A stretch of 23,404 nt of DNA, taken from contig JAZONR010000010.1 in the NCBI GenBank assembly GCA_045654645.1, positions 1-23,404 of the forward strand, given 5' to 3'. The notes under the pieces are model-generated. The model worked only from the letters and a program-made list of their open reading frames with translations, ran no database searches and was not told the DNA's origin. Position numbers and translations under genes: made by a program. This DNA comes from HGM04593 sp045654645 (lineage in GTDB: Bacteria; Bacteroidota; Bacteroidia; Bacteroidales; Bacteroidaceae). Positions 7,783 to 16,424 of this stretch are shown piece after piece (within the stretch, counting starts at the first letter, position 1; each line of letters opens with the position of its first letter).

Positions 7783-7961
7783 AAAATGGGATATCAGGTA
7801 TAGTTCACATTATCAAAAGAATGTGCACCAATGAGACAACGCATTGATTTTCAATGTACAAAAAAAATAACGCAAAATAGCAACCTTTCAACTTTTGCAT
7901 TTCCTAACCAACTGATACACAGTGCGTTATTTAAAGGTAAAAATCCCTGCAGATTATTTGG

Positions 7962-7993
7962 TTTGTATTTTCATTTTTATTTGTAGATATTTG
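7962..7993 (+). promoter_or_regulatory. Candidate dnaA promoter
   Basis: TTTG (7962-7965), 20 bp, then GATATTTG (7986-7993), which has one mismatch to TAnnTTTG. It would give a dnaA leader of about 110 bases containing the 8043-8058 hairpin. Confidence 0.4.
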
Positions 7994-8112
7994 CAAAAGA
8001 AATGATAGGGAAAACGGTCAATACAAGGCCACAAGAGAGGCATCCGGCTTTCACCGGAGCGGCAAAACCCCAATTTTCATATTGAAGAACAGAATTAAAA
8101 AAGAAGCAGTCG

Positions 8113-9504
8113 ATGTCATTCAATCTCGCGACAAAATGGAACGAATGCTTGGAGATTATTCGCGACAATGTCTCCAAGGCCACCTTCACTACTTGGTTTG
8201 CCGATATCAAACCACTGAAGTATGATGGCACCACTCTTACCATACAGGTCAAGAGCAATTTCGTGTACGAGTTCCTCGAGGGGAATTTCGTAGACCTTCT
8301 GCGTTCTACACTCTTCAAGGTGATGGGCGACGGCACACAGCTGATGTATAGCGTGCTGACCGACAAGGACAACAACCTGAGTATGGAGGTTGGCACAGAG
8401 AACCGCAGCACACCCCGCAACAATGGCGCAAACAGTGGAAACAGCGCACCCGCAGCAATGCAGGAGGTGGTGCAGGAGCTCGATTCAATGCTCATAAACC
8501 GCTACACATTTGACAACTTTGTCGAGGGTATAAGCAACCGTCTCTCGCGCTCCGTTGCCGTGAGCGTTGCCGACAAGCCCGGCCGCGCCTTCAACCCACT
8601 GTTCATACACGGCTCATCAGGTGTTGGAAAAACCCACTTGATTAATGCCATTGGATTAAAAATAAAGGAGTTGCACCCCGAACTGCGAGTGCTCTATGTA
8701 TCGGCACACCTGTTCCAGGTACAATACACCGACTCTATACTCCAGAAGAACTTCAATGATTTTATGAGATTCTATCAAAGCATTGATGTCCTTATCATTG
8801 ACGACATTCAGGAGTTTGCGGGTCTGCAGAAGACCCAAAACGCTTTCTTCCATATTTTCAATCACCTGCACCTGAACGGCAAACAGCTGATTATGACATC
8901 GGACCGCTCGCCGGCACAACTGCAGGGTATGGAAGAGCGTTTGATAACCCGCTTCAAATGGGGTATGACAGCCGAAATTGACAAACCCGACTTTGAGCTG
9001 CGCAAGAGCATCCTGCGCAACAAGACCTACAGGGATGGCCTGAAGTTCCCCGATGAAGTAATCTCATATATCGCCGAGAACGTAAATGCAAGTATAAGAG
9101 ACCTTGAGGGTATTGTGGTTTCAATTATGGCCCACTCTACCATAAACAATGCCGATATTGATATAAACCTTGCACGCAGAGTCATTGGTGGTTTTACCGA
9201 ATATGAGAAGAAGACAATGACCATCGACGACATAATAAAGACCGTATCGGAATACTACGGCATCGAGGTCAATGCAATAAACACACGCTCACGCAAGCGC
9301 GAGGTGGTACTCGTTCGCCAGGTTGCAATGTATTTGGCAAAGAAGCACCTTGACATCTCAACATCAAAGATTGGTCTTCACATAGGCAAGAGGGACCACG
9401 CAACAGTGCTCCACGCCTGCAAAACCATCACCAACCTTGCCGACACCGACAAGCAGTTCCGCACCGAGTTGAGCGAAATAGAAAATTCTTTGCAGAGCGC
9501 ATAA
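8113..9504 (+). CDS. dnaA: Chromosomal replication initiator DnaA
   Basis: Initiator ATPase that binds origin boxes and opens the duplex. The 463 residues show the four usual parts. Domain I is at about 5-85 (FTTWFADIKPL). A short Asn/Ser-rich linker runs from about 86 to 125. The AAA+ domain has Walker A GSSGVGKT (167-174), Walker B VLIIDDIQ (226-233), sensor 1 MTSDRSP (261-267), the EERLITRFKWG box (274-284) and the sensor 2 Arg in NASIRDLEG. Domain IV carries the box-binding signature GKRDHATVLHACKTI (425-439); the usual second Gly is Lys. It has a long leader and a strong terminator, so it is probably a single-gene unit. dnaN and gyrB are not beside it, as is common in Bacteroidetes. Confidence 0.97.
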   Translation: MSFNLATKWNECLEIIRDNVSKATFTTWFADIKPLKYDGTTLTIQVKSNFVYEFLEGNFVDLLRSTLFKVMGDGTQLMYSVLTDKDNNLSMEVGTENRSTPRNNGANSGNSAPAAMQEVVQELDSMLINRYTFDNFVEGISNRLSRSVAVSVADKPGRAFNPLFIHGSSGVGKTHLINAIGLKIKELHPELRVLYVSAHLFQVQYTDSILQKNFNDFMRFYQSIDVLIIDDIQEFAGLQKTQNAFFHIFNHLHLNGKQLIMTSDRSPAQLQGMEERLITRFKWGMTAEIDKPDFELRKSILRNKTYRDGLKFPDEVISYIAENVNASIRDLEGIVVSIMAHSTINNADIDINLARRVIGGFTEYEKKTMTIDDIIKTVSEYYGIEVNAINTRSRKREVVLVRQVAMYLAKKHLDISTSKIGLHIGKRDHATVLHACKTITNLADTDKQFRTELSEIENSLQSA

Positions 9505-9517
9505 GCAGCAAGCATAC

Positions 9518-9557
9518 AAAAAAAGTGCAGCGACAATTTATCGCTGCACTTTTTTTT
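9518..9557. terminator. Strong bidirectional terminator after dnaA
   Basis: AGTGCAGCGA (9524-9533) pairs perfectly with TCGCTGCACT (9541-9550) around CAATTTA. The stem is preceded by seven A (9518-9524) and followed by seven T (9551-9557), so it should work on either strand. It closes the dnaA unit. Confidence 0.9.
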
Positions 9558-9627
9558 GCGCACACAAGTTAGGAAACATAAGCGCAAAGGAAACCTAAAA
9601 GCAAAGCCAACATCGGATGCAATTTTC

Positions 9628-9705
9628 TTTTTGGAAAACTTTCTGACTCTTCAAAAATCGCACACATTTAATAATCAACGAGTTAAAAATATTTTTGGAA
9701 AACTT
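9628..9705. repeat. 14-bp direct repeats upstream of the ribonucleotide reductase gene
   Basis: TTTTTGGAAAACTT occurs perfectly at 9628-9641 and again at 9692-9705, with starts 64 bp apart. Both copies lie upstream of the reductase promoter at 9737-9768. The second copy overlaps a 12-bp palindrome AAAAATATTTTT at about 9685-9696. They do not look like the known NrdR box. Confidence 0.7.
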
Positions 9706-9736
9706 ACTTTATCGTTAATAACTTACAGGGGTTTTA

Positions 9737-9768
9737 TTTGGTAAATATGAAAATGATTTTTAAATTTG
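9737..9768 (+). promoter_or_regulatory. Promoter of the ribonucleotide reductase gene
   Basis: TTTG (9737-9740), 20 bp, then TAAATTTG (9761-9768), a full match to the Bacteroidetes consensus. Transcription would start near 9775, giving a leader of about 50 bases with a small hairpin TGCTC/GAGCA at about 9771-9787. Confidence 0.75.
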
Positions 9769-9827
9769 CGTTGCTCTTTTCAGGAGCACCCAAAACCGCG
9801 CAATAACAAATAAAAAAATATAGAAAA

Positions 9828-12359
9828 GTGGAAAAGAGACAATACTCCTATGATGAAGCTTTCAAGGCCGCACTCGATTACTTCAACGGTGATGAGCTTG
9901 CTGCCAGAGTTTGGGTCAACAAGTATGCCGTAAAGGACTCCTTTGGCGCAATTTATGAGAAGTCGCCCGAGGATATGCACTGGCGCATTGCCAACGAGAT
10001 TGCCAGAATTGAGGCCGGATATGAGAACCCGATGTCGGCACAGGAGGTTTTTGACCTGCTCGACAAGTTCAAGTATGTAATTCCCTCGGGAAGCCCGATG
10101 ACCGGCATTGGCAACGATTTTCAGATTGCCTCACTGTCGAACTGCTTTGTGATAGGTATGGACGGCAAGGCCGACTCATACGGCGGCATCATACGCATCG
10201 ATGAGGAGCAGGTGCAGCTTATGAAACGTCGCGGCGGCGTGGGCCACGACCTTTCCCACATCCGTCCCAAAGGCTCGCCGGTAAAGAACTCGGCACTTAC
10301 ATCAACCGGACTTGTTCCATTTATGGAGCGCTACTCAAACTCCACACGCGAGGTTGCACAGGATGGACGCCGCGGAGCGCTGATGCTCAGCGTCTCAATT
10401 AAGCACCCCGATGCAGAGGCATTCATAGACGCCAAAATGACAGAGGGCAAGGTTACAGGCGCAAACGTTTCGGTGAAGATTGACAATGAGTTTATGGAGT
10501 GCGTAACAAATGGCACCCCCTATAAACAACAGTACCCGATTGACTCGGCCAATCCGCTCTACTCCAAGGAGACAAATGCAACACAGCTATGGGAGAAGAT
10601 TATCCACAATGCGTGGAAATCGGCCGAGCCCGGTGTTCTCTTCTGGGACACCATCAAGCGCGAGTCAATCCCCGATTGCTATGCCGACCTGGGCTTTGAG
10701 ACAGTCTCCACAAACCCCTGCGGAGAGATACCATTGTGCCCCTATGACTCTTGCCGACTCATTGCAATAAACCTATTCTCATACGTTGTAAACCCGTTCA
10801 CCCCCGAGGCCTATTTCGACTTTGAGCTGTTCAAGGCACACGCGGCAAAGACACAGCGCATAATGGACGATATCATCGACCTTGAATTGGAGAAGATTGC
10901 CGCAATACAGGAGAAGATTGACAGCGACCCCGAAAGCGAGGAGGTGAAGGGTGCCGAGAAGAAACTTTGGGAGAAAATCTACCGAAAGAGCAGTATGGGA
11001 CGCCGCACAGGCGTAGGCATCACAGCCGAGGGCGATATGCTTGCTGCAATGGGCTTGCGCTATGGCAGCGAAGAGGCCACCGCATTCTCCGAGGAGATAC
11101 ACAAGACACTGGCAATTGCCGCATACGCATCATCGGTGAACCTTGCCAAGGAGCGTGGCGCATTTGAGATATTCGACATTGAGCGCGAGGCTGCCAACCC
11201 ATTCATCAACCGTCTGAAGGAGGCCAGCCCAGGCCTGTACGAGGATATGAAGAAGTATGGCCGCCGCAACATCGCCTGCCTCACCATTGCCCCCACCGGC
11301 ACTGTGAGCATTATGACACAGACCACATCTGGCATCGAGCCGGTGTTTATGCCTGTGTACAAGCGCCGCAGAAAGGTAAACCCCAACGACCCCGAGGTGC
11401 ACGTGGACTTCACCGATGAAAACGGCGACACATTTGAGGAGTATATCGTTTACCACCACAAATTTGTGGAGTGGATGAAGAAGAACGGCATAGATACCAC
11501 CAAACGCTACTCACAGGTTGAGATTGACAATATTGTGGCACGCTCACCCTATGCAAAGGCTACATCCAACGACATCGACTGGGTAGCAAAAGTGGAGATG
11601 CAGGGCCGCATACAGAAATGGGTAGACCACTCTATCAGCGTAACCATCAACCTGCCGAACAACGTGGATGAGAAGCTTGTGAACCAGCTCTACATCACCG
11701 CCTGGAAATGTGGCTGCAAAGGTTGCACCGTGTACCGCGACGGCTCACGCGCCGGAGTGCTCGTCTCAACCGACAGCAAAAAGGAGAAGAAGGAGAGCGA
11801 AGAGATGAAACCCATAATCACCGAGGTGCGCCCCATTGTACTTGAGGCCGACGTGGTCCGCTTCCAGAACAACAAGGAGAAGTGGGTGGCATTCATAGGC
11901 CTGCTCAATGGCGAGCCCTATGAGATTTTCACCGGCCAGCAGGATGATGAGGACGGCATCCCCTTGCCCAAGAACGTAACACACGGCATCATCATAAAGC
12001 ACACCAACGAAGACGGCACAAAACGTTATGACTTCCAGTTCGAGAACAAGATAGGCTACAAGACAACCATCGAGGGATTGTCCGAGCGTTTCAACCCCGA
12101 ATTCTGGAACTATGCGAAACTAATCTCGGGAGTGCTGCGCTACAAGATGCCCATTGAGCAGGTAATAAAGCTCATCTCATCACTGCAGTTGGCTTCGGAC
12201 AACATCAACACCTGGAAAAACGGCGTTGAGCGTGCGCTCAAACGTTATATCAAGGATGGCACATCAACGGCAGAGAAGTGCCCCAACTGCAAACAGCAGC
12301 TAATCTTTGAGGAGGGCTGCCTGCACTGCCCCGGCTGCGGCTACTCAAAATGCGGATAA
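9828..12359 (+). CDS. nrdJ: Adenosylcobalamin-dependent (class II) ribonucleotide reductase
   Basis: Makes deoxyribonucleotides using a B12-derived radical, so it works with or without oxygen. The 843-residue protein starts at a GTG. Active-site features are visible: redox Cys106 in SNCFVIG, the Asn296-x-Cys298-x-Glu300 loop in NPCGEIPL with Cys298 as the likely thiyl radical site, and Cys309 as the second redox cysteine. The 298-to-309 spacing matches class II enzymes. APTGTVSIM and the WKCGCKGCTVYRDGSR block are also typical of NrdJ. The tail has CPNC (818-821) and CPGCGYSKC, a zinc-finger-like module with likely reducing cysteines. There is no partner small subunit gene here, as expected for class II. 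No cobalamin riboswitch was recognised in its leader. Confidence 0.95.
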   Translation: MEKRQYSYDEAFKAALDYFNGDELAARVWVNKYAVKDSFGAIYEKSPEDMHWRIANEIARIEAGYENPMSAQEVFDLLDKFKYVIPSGSPMTGIGNDFQIASLSNCFVIGMDGKADSYGGIIRIDEEQVQLMKRRGGVGHDLSHIRPKGSPVKNSALTSTGLVPFMERYSNSTREVAQDGRRGALMLSVSIKHPDAEAFIDAKMTEGKVTGANVSVKIDNEFMECVTNGTPYKQQYPIDSANPLYSKETNATQLWEKIIHNAWKSAEPGVLFWDTIKRESIPDCYADLGFETVSTNPCGEIPLCPYDSCRLIAINLFSYVVNPFTPEAYFDFELFKAHAAKTQRIMDDIIDLELEKIAAIQEKIDSDPESEEVKGAEKKLWEKIYRKSSMGRRTGVGITAEGDMLAAMGLRYGSEEATAFSEEIHKTLAIAAYASSVNLAKERGAFEIFDIEREAANPFINRLKEASPGLYEDMKKYGRRNIACLTIAPTGTVSIMTQTTSGIEPVFMPVYKRRRKVNPNDPEVHVDFTDENGDTFEEYIVYHHKFVEWMKKNGIDTTKRYSQVEIDNIVARSPYAKATSNDIDWVAKVEMQGRIQKWVDHSISVTINLPNNVDEKLVNQLYITAWKCGCKGCTVYRDGSRAGVLVSTDSKKEKKESEEMKPIITEVRPIVLEADVVRFQNNKEKWVAFIGLLNGEPYEIFTGQQDDEDGIPLPKNVTHGIIIKHTNEDGTKRYDFQFENKIGYKTTIEGLSERFNPEFWNYAKLISGVLRYKMPIEQVIKLISSLQLASDNINTWKNGVERALKRYIKDGTSTAEKCPNCKQQLIFEEGCLHCPGCGYSKCG

Positions 12360-12397
12360 GGAAAGGGATATACTTAACTACGCTATATATAATACCA

Positions 12398-12431
12398 CCC
12401 ATCAACGGCCACTGTGGCCGTTGATGGGTTT
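12398..12431 (+). terminator. Terminator hairpin after the reductase gene
   Basis: CCCATCAACGGCC (12398-12410) pairs perfectly with GGCCGTTGATGGG (12416-12428) around ACTGT, followed by TTTAATT. It ends just 15 bp before the folB ATG, so folB either depends on read-through or has a promoter that I could not identify. Confidence 0.75.
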
Positions 12432-12445
12432 AATTGAAGAAAGCT

Positions 12446-12814
12446 ATGCACATTGAAGGATATAGAATTGAACTGCGCGACGTGCATCTGTGGGCACACC
12501 ACGGTGTTATGGCTCAGGAGCGTGAAATTGGTGCCTGGTTCACAATAGACATAAGCATTGCACTGGGAAGTTGCAGTGGTGCCGTGAACGACAACATAGA
12601 GGGCACGGTGAGCTATGCCGACGTGTATGAAATCCTTCGCAGCGAGATGGCTATACCCTCCAACCTGCTTGAGAATGTGTGCAAAAGAATTTCGGAAAGG
12701 CTCTATGAGACCTTTGAGCAGATTACAGGGATAGAAATTTCACTGTGCAAGGACACTCCCCCTATGGGCGGCGACAGGCTGAAGGCAGCTGTTGTGCTGA
12801 AAAGCACAAGATAA
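12446..12814 (+). CDS. folB: Dihydroneopterin aldolase
   Basis: Folate pathway enzyme that splits 7,8-dihydroneopterin to 6-hydroxymethyl-7,8-dihydropterin and glycolaldehyde. The frame extends to a TTG at 12434, but the ATG at 12446 gives the usual length (122 residues) and keeps clear of the upstream hairpin. Visible motifs are HHGVMAQEREIG (18-29), with Glu25 at the substrate-binding position, SYADVYE (56-62) and CKDTPPMGG (101-109), with the catalytic-type Lys102. It follows the reductase gene on the same strand with a hairpin between them. It converges with rnc, from which it is separated by about 70 bp. Confidence 0.92.
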   Translation: MHIEGYRIELRDVHLWAHHGVMAQEREIGAWFTIDISIALGSCSGAVNDNIEGTVSYADVYEILRSEMAIPSNLLENVCKRISERLYETFEQITGIEISLCKDTPPMGGDRLKAAVVLKSTR

Positions 12815-12843
12815 GAGAGTATAGGCAACAAAAAACGGAAAAT

Positions 12844-12863
12844 TCCCCTTGAATTAAAGGAGA
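12844..12863. terminator. Weak hairpin between convergent folB and rnc
   Basis: TCCCCTT (12844-12850) and AAGGAGA (12857-12863) pair with one mismatch around GAATTA. The location between convergent genes suits a shared terminator, but the stem is weak and the T run is short. Confidence 0.25.
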
Positions 12864-12886
12864 TTTGAATATCCAAGCAAAGGCTT

Positions 12887-13627
12887 CTATTTCACTTCGA
12901 GCTTGACAAGTGCTTCACGAGCTGCTTTCTGCTGACTTTCACGCTTGGAGAAGCCCTCGCCCACACCAAACACTTCACCGCCCACCAGTGCTTCACTGAC
13001 AAAGAAAGCACCCTCCTTGCGCAGCTCCTCTTTCGCAATGCGGAACTCCACATCACGATGCTGCTTCTGCCCCCACTCAATAAGACGGCTCTTGTAGTTC
13101 TTGTCCGACTTTGCCACAGACTCAATGTCGGTGAGCTGCGAAAATACCCTGTCGAGCAGGAAACGCCTGCAGTGTTTGTAACCTTTATCAAGATATATGG
13201 CACCCACAAGAGCCTCAAGAGCATTGCCATAGACATTGCTGTTGTGCTGTTGCTGCGGCAGGCCGCAAGCCTGAAGGTATTTATCGAGTCCTATGTGAAG
13301 TGCAAGTTCATTGAGGCGTTCGCGGCACACAAGATTACTGCGCGACCTGGTGAGGAAGCCTTCGCGCTCGCCGCTGAATTTAGAGTAGAGAAAATCGGCG
13401 GTAACAGAACTGAGCACTGCGTCGCCAAGAAACTCCAAGCGCTCGTTGCAGCTCAGTTTTTTTCCCGATGGCGAGAAAGAGCTATGTGTCATAGCCATCC
13501 CATAGAGCTTTATATTCCCCGGAACAAAACCAAGTATAGAATACAACAACAAATAAGACTCCCTGTCCTTGCGGGGCAGGAGTCTTATTTTGTCAATTAT
13601 CTTCTTGAAAAACCTATTAGCCTTCAA
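12887..13627 (-). CDS. rnc: Ribonuclease III
   Basis: Double-strand RNA nuclease for rRNA and mRNA processing. The catalytic domain carries the signature NERLEFLGDA (61-70 from the chosen start), with Glu65 and Asp69, and a second catalytic segment YGNALEALVGAIYLD with Glu138. The first acidic position of that segment is Asn135 instead of the Asp found in the E. coli enzyme; from memory Bacteroides enzymes also have Asn there. A C-terminal double-stranded RNA-binding domain follows (about 178-246, ending SKRESQQKAAREAL). The start is uncertain, since no ATG lies near. TTG at 13627, used here, gives 246 residues and overlaps the fabF stop by 11 bases. A TTG at 13663 would add 12 residues and lengthen the overlap. 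It is the last gene of acpP-fabF-rnc. Confidence 0.92.
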   Translation of the reverse strand: MKANRFFKKIIDKIRLLPRKDRESYLLLYSILGFVPGNIKLYGMAMTHSSFSPSGKKLSCNERLEFLGDAVLSSVTADFLYSKFSGEREGFLTRSRSNLVCRERLNELALHIGLDKYLQACGLPQQQHNSNVYGNALEALVGAIYLDKGYKHCRRFLLDRVFSQLTDIESVAKSDKNYKSRLIEWGQKQHRDVEFRIAKEELRKEGAFFVSEALVGGEVFGVGEGFSKRESQQKAAREALVKLEVK

Positions 13628-14876
13628 TTTTCTTAAATGCAATACTTGCGTTGTGGCCGCCAAAGCCGAATGTGTTGGAGAGAGCCACCTTCACACTCCT
13701 CTTCTGAGCCTTGTTGAAAGTAAAGTTCATCGCGTAGTCAATGTCGGGGTCTTCATCGCCCTCGGCGTGGTTTATTGTGGGAGGCACAATATCGTTCTTC
13801 ACTGCAAGAACAGTGAGCAGTGCCTCCAACGCACCGGCAGCACCAAGGAGATGGCCGGTCATTGATTTTGTGGAACTGATATTGAGTTTATAGGCGTGTT
13901 CACCAAAGAGGTTCTTGATAGCCTTCGCCTCGGCAATATCACCGGCATAGGTGGATGTTCCGTGCACATTGATATAATCTACACTCTCAAGGGGAAGACC
14001 GGCCTCTTCAAGTGCATTCTGCATCACACGCTTAGCCCCTTCACCCTCGGGATGGGGCGCTGTTATGTGATAGGCATCAGCCGAGAGGCCAGCACCGGCA
14101 ACCTCGGCATATATCTTTGCACCGCGAGCCACAGCGTGCTCATACTCCTCGAGAATGAGACAGGCAGCACCCTCGCCAATGACAAAACCATCGCGGCTTT
14201 TACTGAAGGGACGCGAAGCTCCTTTGGGGTCATCGTTACGAACAGACAATGCACGCATTGAATTAAAGCCTCCAACGCCAATGTCGCAGATTACAGCTTC
14301 AGCACCGCCTGCAACAATCACATCTGCCCTGCCAAGACGTATCTGGTCATAGGCATCAATGATGGCATTCGAAGATGAAGCGCACGCCGACGTCGTAACA
14401 TAGTTGGGCCCCTTGAGACCATATTTTATGGATATAACACCCGAAGTCATATCGGCAATCATCTTTGTGATGAGGAAAGGAGAGAAACGGGGACCGTTCT
14501 CCTGATTACGGGCATACTCGCGCACCTCATCTTCGAGCGCGCCAAGACCGCCTATTCCCTCGCCAAAGATTACCCCTATGCGATTAGCATCCTCCTGCTC
14601 AAGCACCAATCCACTGTCATTTATGGCCTCAACTGCCGAAGCAACGCCATAGTGTGTGTCGAGGTCGAACTTGCGCACATCGCGCCCAAGGCAGGCCGAT
14701 GAGTCAAAACCCTTCACCTCACAAGCAAACTGTGTCTTGAACAGGTATGCATCAAAATGAGTAATAGGTCCTGCGCCACTCACTCCATTTACGGCATTTT
14801 CCCAAGTGGTGGGAACGTCGTTGCCAATGGGCGAAACGGCACCAAGACCTGTTACTACAACTCTTCTAAGCTTCAT
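13617..14876 (-). CDS. fabF: 3-oxoacyl-[acyl-carrier-protein] synthase II
   Basis: Condensing enzyme that elongates acyl-ACP with malonyl-ACP in fatty acid synthesis. The 419 residues match the family. The catalytic triad is visible: Cys165 in TTSACASSSNAI, His305 in NVHGTSTYAGD and His342 in STKSMTGHLLGAAGA. The closing NTFGFGGHNA (401-410) is also diagnostic. The STYAGD segment usually reads STPxGD in this family, a minor difference beside the active-site His. It lies 40 bp after acpP and overlaps rnc, in the conserved acpP-fabF-rnc order, and is driven by the promoter before acpP. Confidence 0.96.
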   Translation of the reverse strand: MKLRRVVVTGLGAVSPIGNDVPTTWENAVNGVSGAGPITHFDAYLFKTQFACEVKGFDSSACLGRDVRKFDLDTHYGVASAVEAINDSGLVLEQEDANRIGVIFGEGIGGLGALEDEVREYARNQENGPRFSPFLITKMIADMTSGVISIKYGLKGPNYVTTSACASSSNAIIDAYDQIRLGRADVIVAGGAEAVICDIGVGGFNSMRALSVRNDDPKGASRPFSKSRDGFVIGEGAACLILEEYEHAVARGAKIYAEVAGAGLSADAYHITAPHPEGEGAKRVMQNALEEAGLPLESVDYINVHGTSTYAGDIAEAKAIKNLFGEHAYKLNISSTKSMTGHLLGAAGALEALLTVLAVKNDIVPPTINHAEGDEDPDIDYAMNFTFNKAQKRSVKVALSNTFGFGGHNASIAFKKIEG

Positions 14877-14916
14877 ACCAAACTATTAGAGTGTGTGTGT
14901 AGGAAAGGAGAGAGTA

Positions 14917-15159
14917 TTACTTCTCGGCAACCTTCTCCTCTACATACTTGACAGCATCACCAACTGTCGCAATCTTCTCTGCAAGCTCCTCGGGGATAGA
15001 GATACCAAACTCGTCCTCAATCTCCATAATAAGCTCTACTCTATCCAATGAGTCTGCGCTCAAGTCATTTGTAAAGTTGGCCTCTGAAGTAACCTCAGAC
15101 TCTGATACACCGAATTTCTCAACGATGATAGCTTTTACTCTTGATTCAATTTCTGACAT
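14917..15159 (-). CDS. acpP: Acyl carrier protein
   Basis: Carrier of growing acyl chains, modified with phosphopantetheine on serine. The 80-residue acidic protein starts at the internal ATG (MSEIESRVKAIIVEKFGV). A longer frame to 15210 is open but would run into the promoter region and add a non-ACP leader. The attachment site is Ser37 in ADSLDRVEL, and the helix 3 region EDEFGISIPEE is typical. It heads the acpP-fabF-rnc unit and has a near-perfect promoter upstream. Confidence 0.97.
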   Translation of the reverse strand: MSEIESRVKAIIVEKFGVSESEVTSEANFTNDLSADSLDRVELIMEIEDEFGISIPEELAEKIATVGDAVKYVEEKVAEK

Positions 15160-15196
15160 AATCGTAAATTTTAAAGATTGATAAATATCTTTGCCG

Positions 15197-15227
15197 CAAA
15201 AGTATGACAAAATTTAGGAAATGCAAA
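15197..15227 (-). promoter_or_regulatory. Promoter of the acpP-fabF-rnc operon
   Basis: On the minus strand TTTG (15227-15224), 19 bp, then TACTTTTG (15204-15197): a full consensus match. It gives a leader of about 30 bases before the acpP ATG at 15159, which supports the shorter acpP start. Confidence 0.8.
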
Positions 15228-15306
15228 GAAACAAGGGAAAAAATCTCTCCCCTCATTGCACAATTCTGCCAATTTGTGCAAAAACAAAGCAAAAAGAGCG
15301 TTGTTT

Positions 15307-16362
15307 TTACACATTTTCCCCTTTTATCACAATTTCATAGGCTGTTGGCTCGCGCCTAAGCGGATAGTTGTTGCGCAATGCTTCAAAGTCGGCCGGATTT
15401 CTGCGCAGCAGGGCTGTATCATCGAGCGGGGAGTAAATAGAGAGCAGAGCGTCTTGCTCGGAGAGAGCCTGCACAAGCGGCTCGCCAGGCTGTGGCAAGC
15501 GAAGAGTGGGCAATGTGGCAGCATAGCCGGTGAAACGTGCAAAGGCATCGAGCACTATCTGCGTAGCATTCATCTTGCCTTCGGCCGAATAGCCTGCAAT
15601 GTGGGGAGTTGCTATATATACCTTATTTAATAGAGAAATGTTTATATCGGGCTCATTCTCCCACACATCTATTGCAGCACAACCCACCTTTCCTGTTTCA
15701 ATAGCATCGACAAGGGCTGCATTATCGACCACCGCGCCGCGTGAGGCGTTTATGAGCAGGCTGCACTTCTCGAGCGAAGCAAAGAATGTTGCATCGGCAA
15801 GATGCCAACTGGGATGCAAGCCACCACGGCTGAGCGTTGGATGAAAGGTTATTATATCACTTTTAGCAGCCAACACATCAAGCCCCACCAGACCGACACA
15901 GCCTGCATCGGCCTTTGGAGGGTCATTCTCCAACACTGTCATTCCAACCCCTTTAGCCCAACGGGCAACGCGGGAGCCAATCTCGCCAACGCCCACCACA
16001 CCCAGGGTGAGCCCTTGAAGCGATTTTCCGTTATCACGTGCCCAAGAGTAGATGACCGACTGCACATATTGCAGCACAGCACCGGCATTGCAGCCGGCCG
16101 CATTGGTCCATTCAATGCCATTGGCACGGCAATAGGCGGCATCAATGTGGTCATAGCCAATGGTTGCCGTGCCAATGAAACGCACAGCCGTGCCTTCGAG
16201 CAACTTGGCATTGCAGATTGTGCGTGTGCGAACAAAGAGAGCCTCGGCTTCGCGCAGATGTGCGCCGCATATCTCTGTTCCCGGCAGCGCAACAACATCG
16301 TAGCCCATCAAGAGCAGCGCATCGCGCAGATAGGGGATTTTTTCATCTATGACTACTTTCAT
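15307..16362 (-). CDS. pdxB: 4-phosphoerythronate dehydrogenase
   Basis: NAD-dependent enzyme of the deoxyxylulose-phosphate route to pyridoxal phosphate; it oxidises 4-phosphoerythronate. The ATG at 16362 is chosen because MKVVIDEKIPYLRDAL is the normal PdxB start, giving 351 residues; the frame is open 38 codons further upstream without homology. The Rossmann loop is GVVGVGEIGS (121-130). The catalytic triad is Arg208 (NASRGAVVD), Glu237 (ENEPDIN) and His254 (ATPHIAGYS). SRGGLHPSWHLAD (178-190) and the C-terminal dimerisation part (about 297-351) separate it from SerA-like relatives. It faces the same way as acpP but is a separate unit with its own candidate promoter. Confidence 0.93.
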   Translation of the reverse strand: MKVVIDEKIPYLRDALLLMGYDVVALPGTEICGAHLREAEALFVRTRTICNAKLLEGTAVRFIGTATIGYDHIDAAYCRANGIEWTNAAGCNAGAVLQYVQSVIYSWARDNGKSLQGLTLGVVGVGEIGSRVARWAKGVGMTVLENDPPKADAGCVGLVGLDVLAAKSDIITFHPTLSRGGLHPSWHLADATFFASLEKCSLLINASRGAVVDNAALVDAIETGKVGCAAIDVWENEPDINISLLNKVYIATPHIAGYSAEGKMNATQIVLDAFARFTGYAATLPTLRLPQPGEPLVQALSEQDALLSIYSPLDDTALLRRNPADFEALRNNYPLRREPTAYEIVIKGENV

Positions 16363-16424
16363 ATACTGTATATAGTTTGGGTGCAGGCGGTGTGCCAAAT
16401 CGTTAAAGCGGCACCCCACCTTTG

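Larger units (their letters stand above)
7399..8112. other. Long gene-free region upstream of dnaA
   Basis: About 710 bp with no coding frame I can support. It contains a 6-bp hairpin at 7642-7658 (CCACTT/AAGTGG), a very AT-rich stretch at about 7670-7720, back-to-back hairpins at 7754-7782, a 6-7 bp hairpin at 7841-7857 (CATTGA/TCAATG), a candidate dnaA promoter at 7962-7993 and a hairpin at 8043-8058 in the dnaA leader (TCCGG/CCGGA). Such a gap beside dnaA raises the question of a replication origin. Only two imperfect DnaA-box-like 9-mers were found (7459-7467 CTATGCACA and 7913-7921 TGATACACA), so an origin is not established. Confidence 0.6.

Noticed and set aside
7459..7921. oriC with DnaA boxes
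   Set aside because: Only two single-mismatch 9-mers (CTATGCACA, TGATACACA) far apart were found and no cluster of TTATNCACA; this is close to chance.
9556..9744. 62-residue open frame between dnaA and the reductase gene
   Set aside because: It begins at a TTG inside the dnaA terminator, crosses both direct repeats and the -33 box of the reductase promoter, has no ribosome site and looks like no known protein.
9558..9827. Cobalamin riboswitch before the B12-dependent reductase
   Set aside because: The conserved B12-box and its surrounding helices were not recognised, and the predicted leader is only about 50 bases long.
12434..12446. TTG start for folB
   Set aside because: It lies 5 bp after the hairpin and adds only MKKA before a normal ATG that gives the usual family length.
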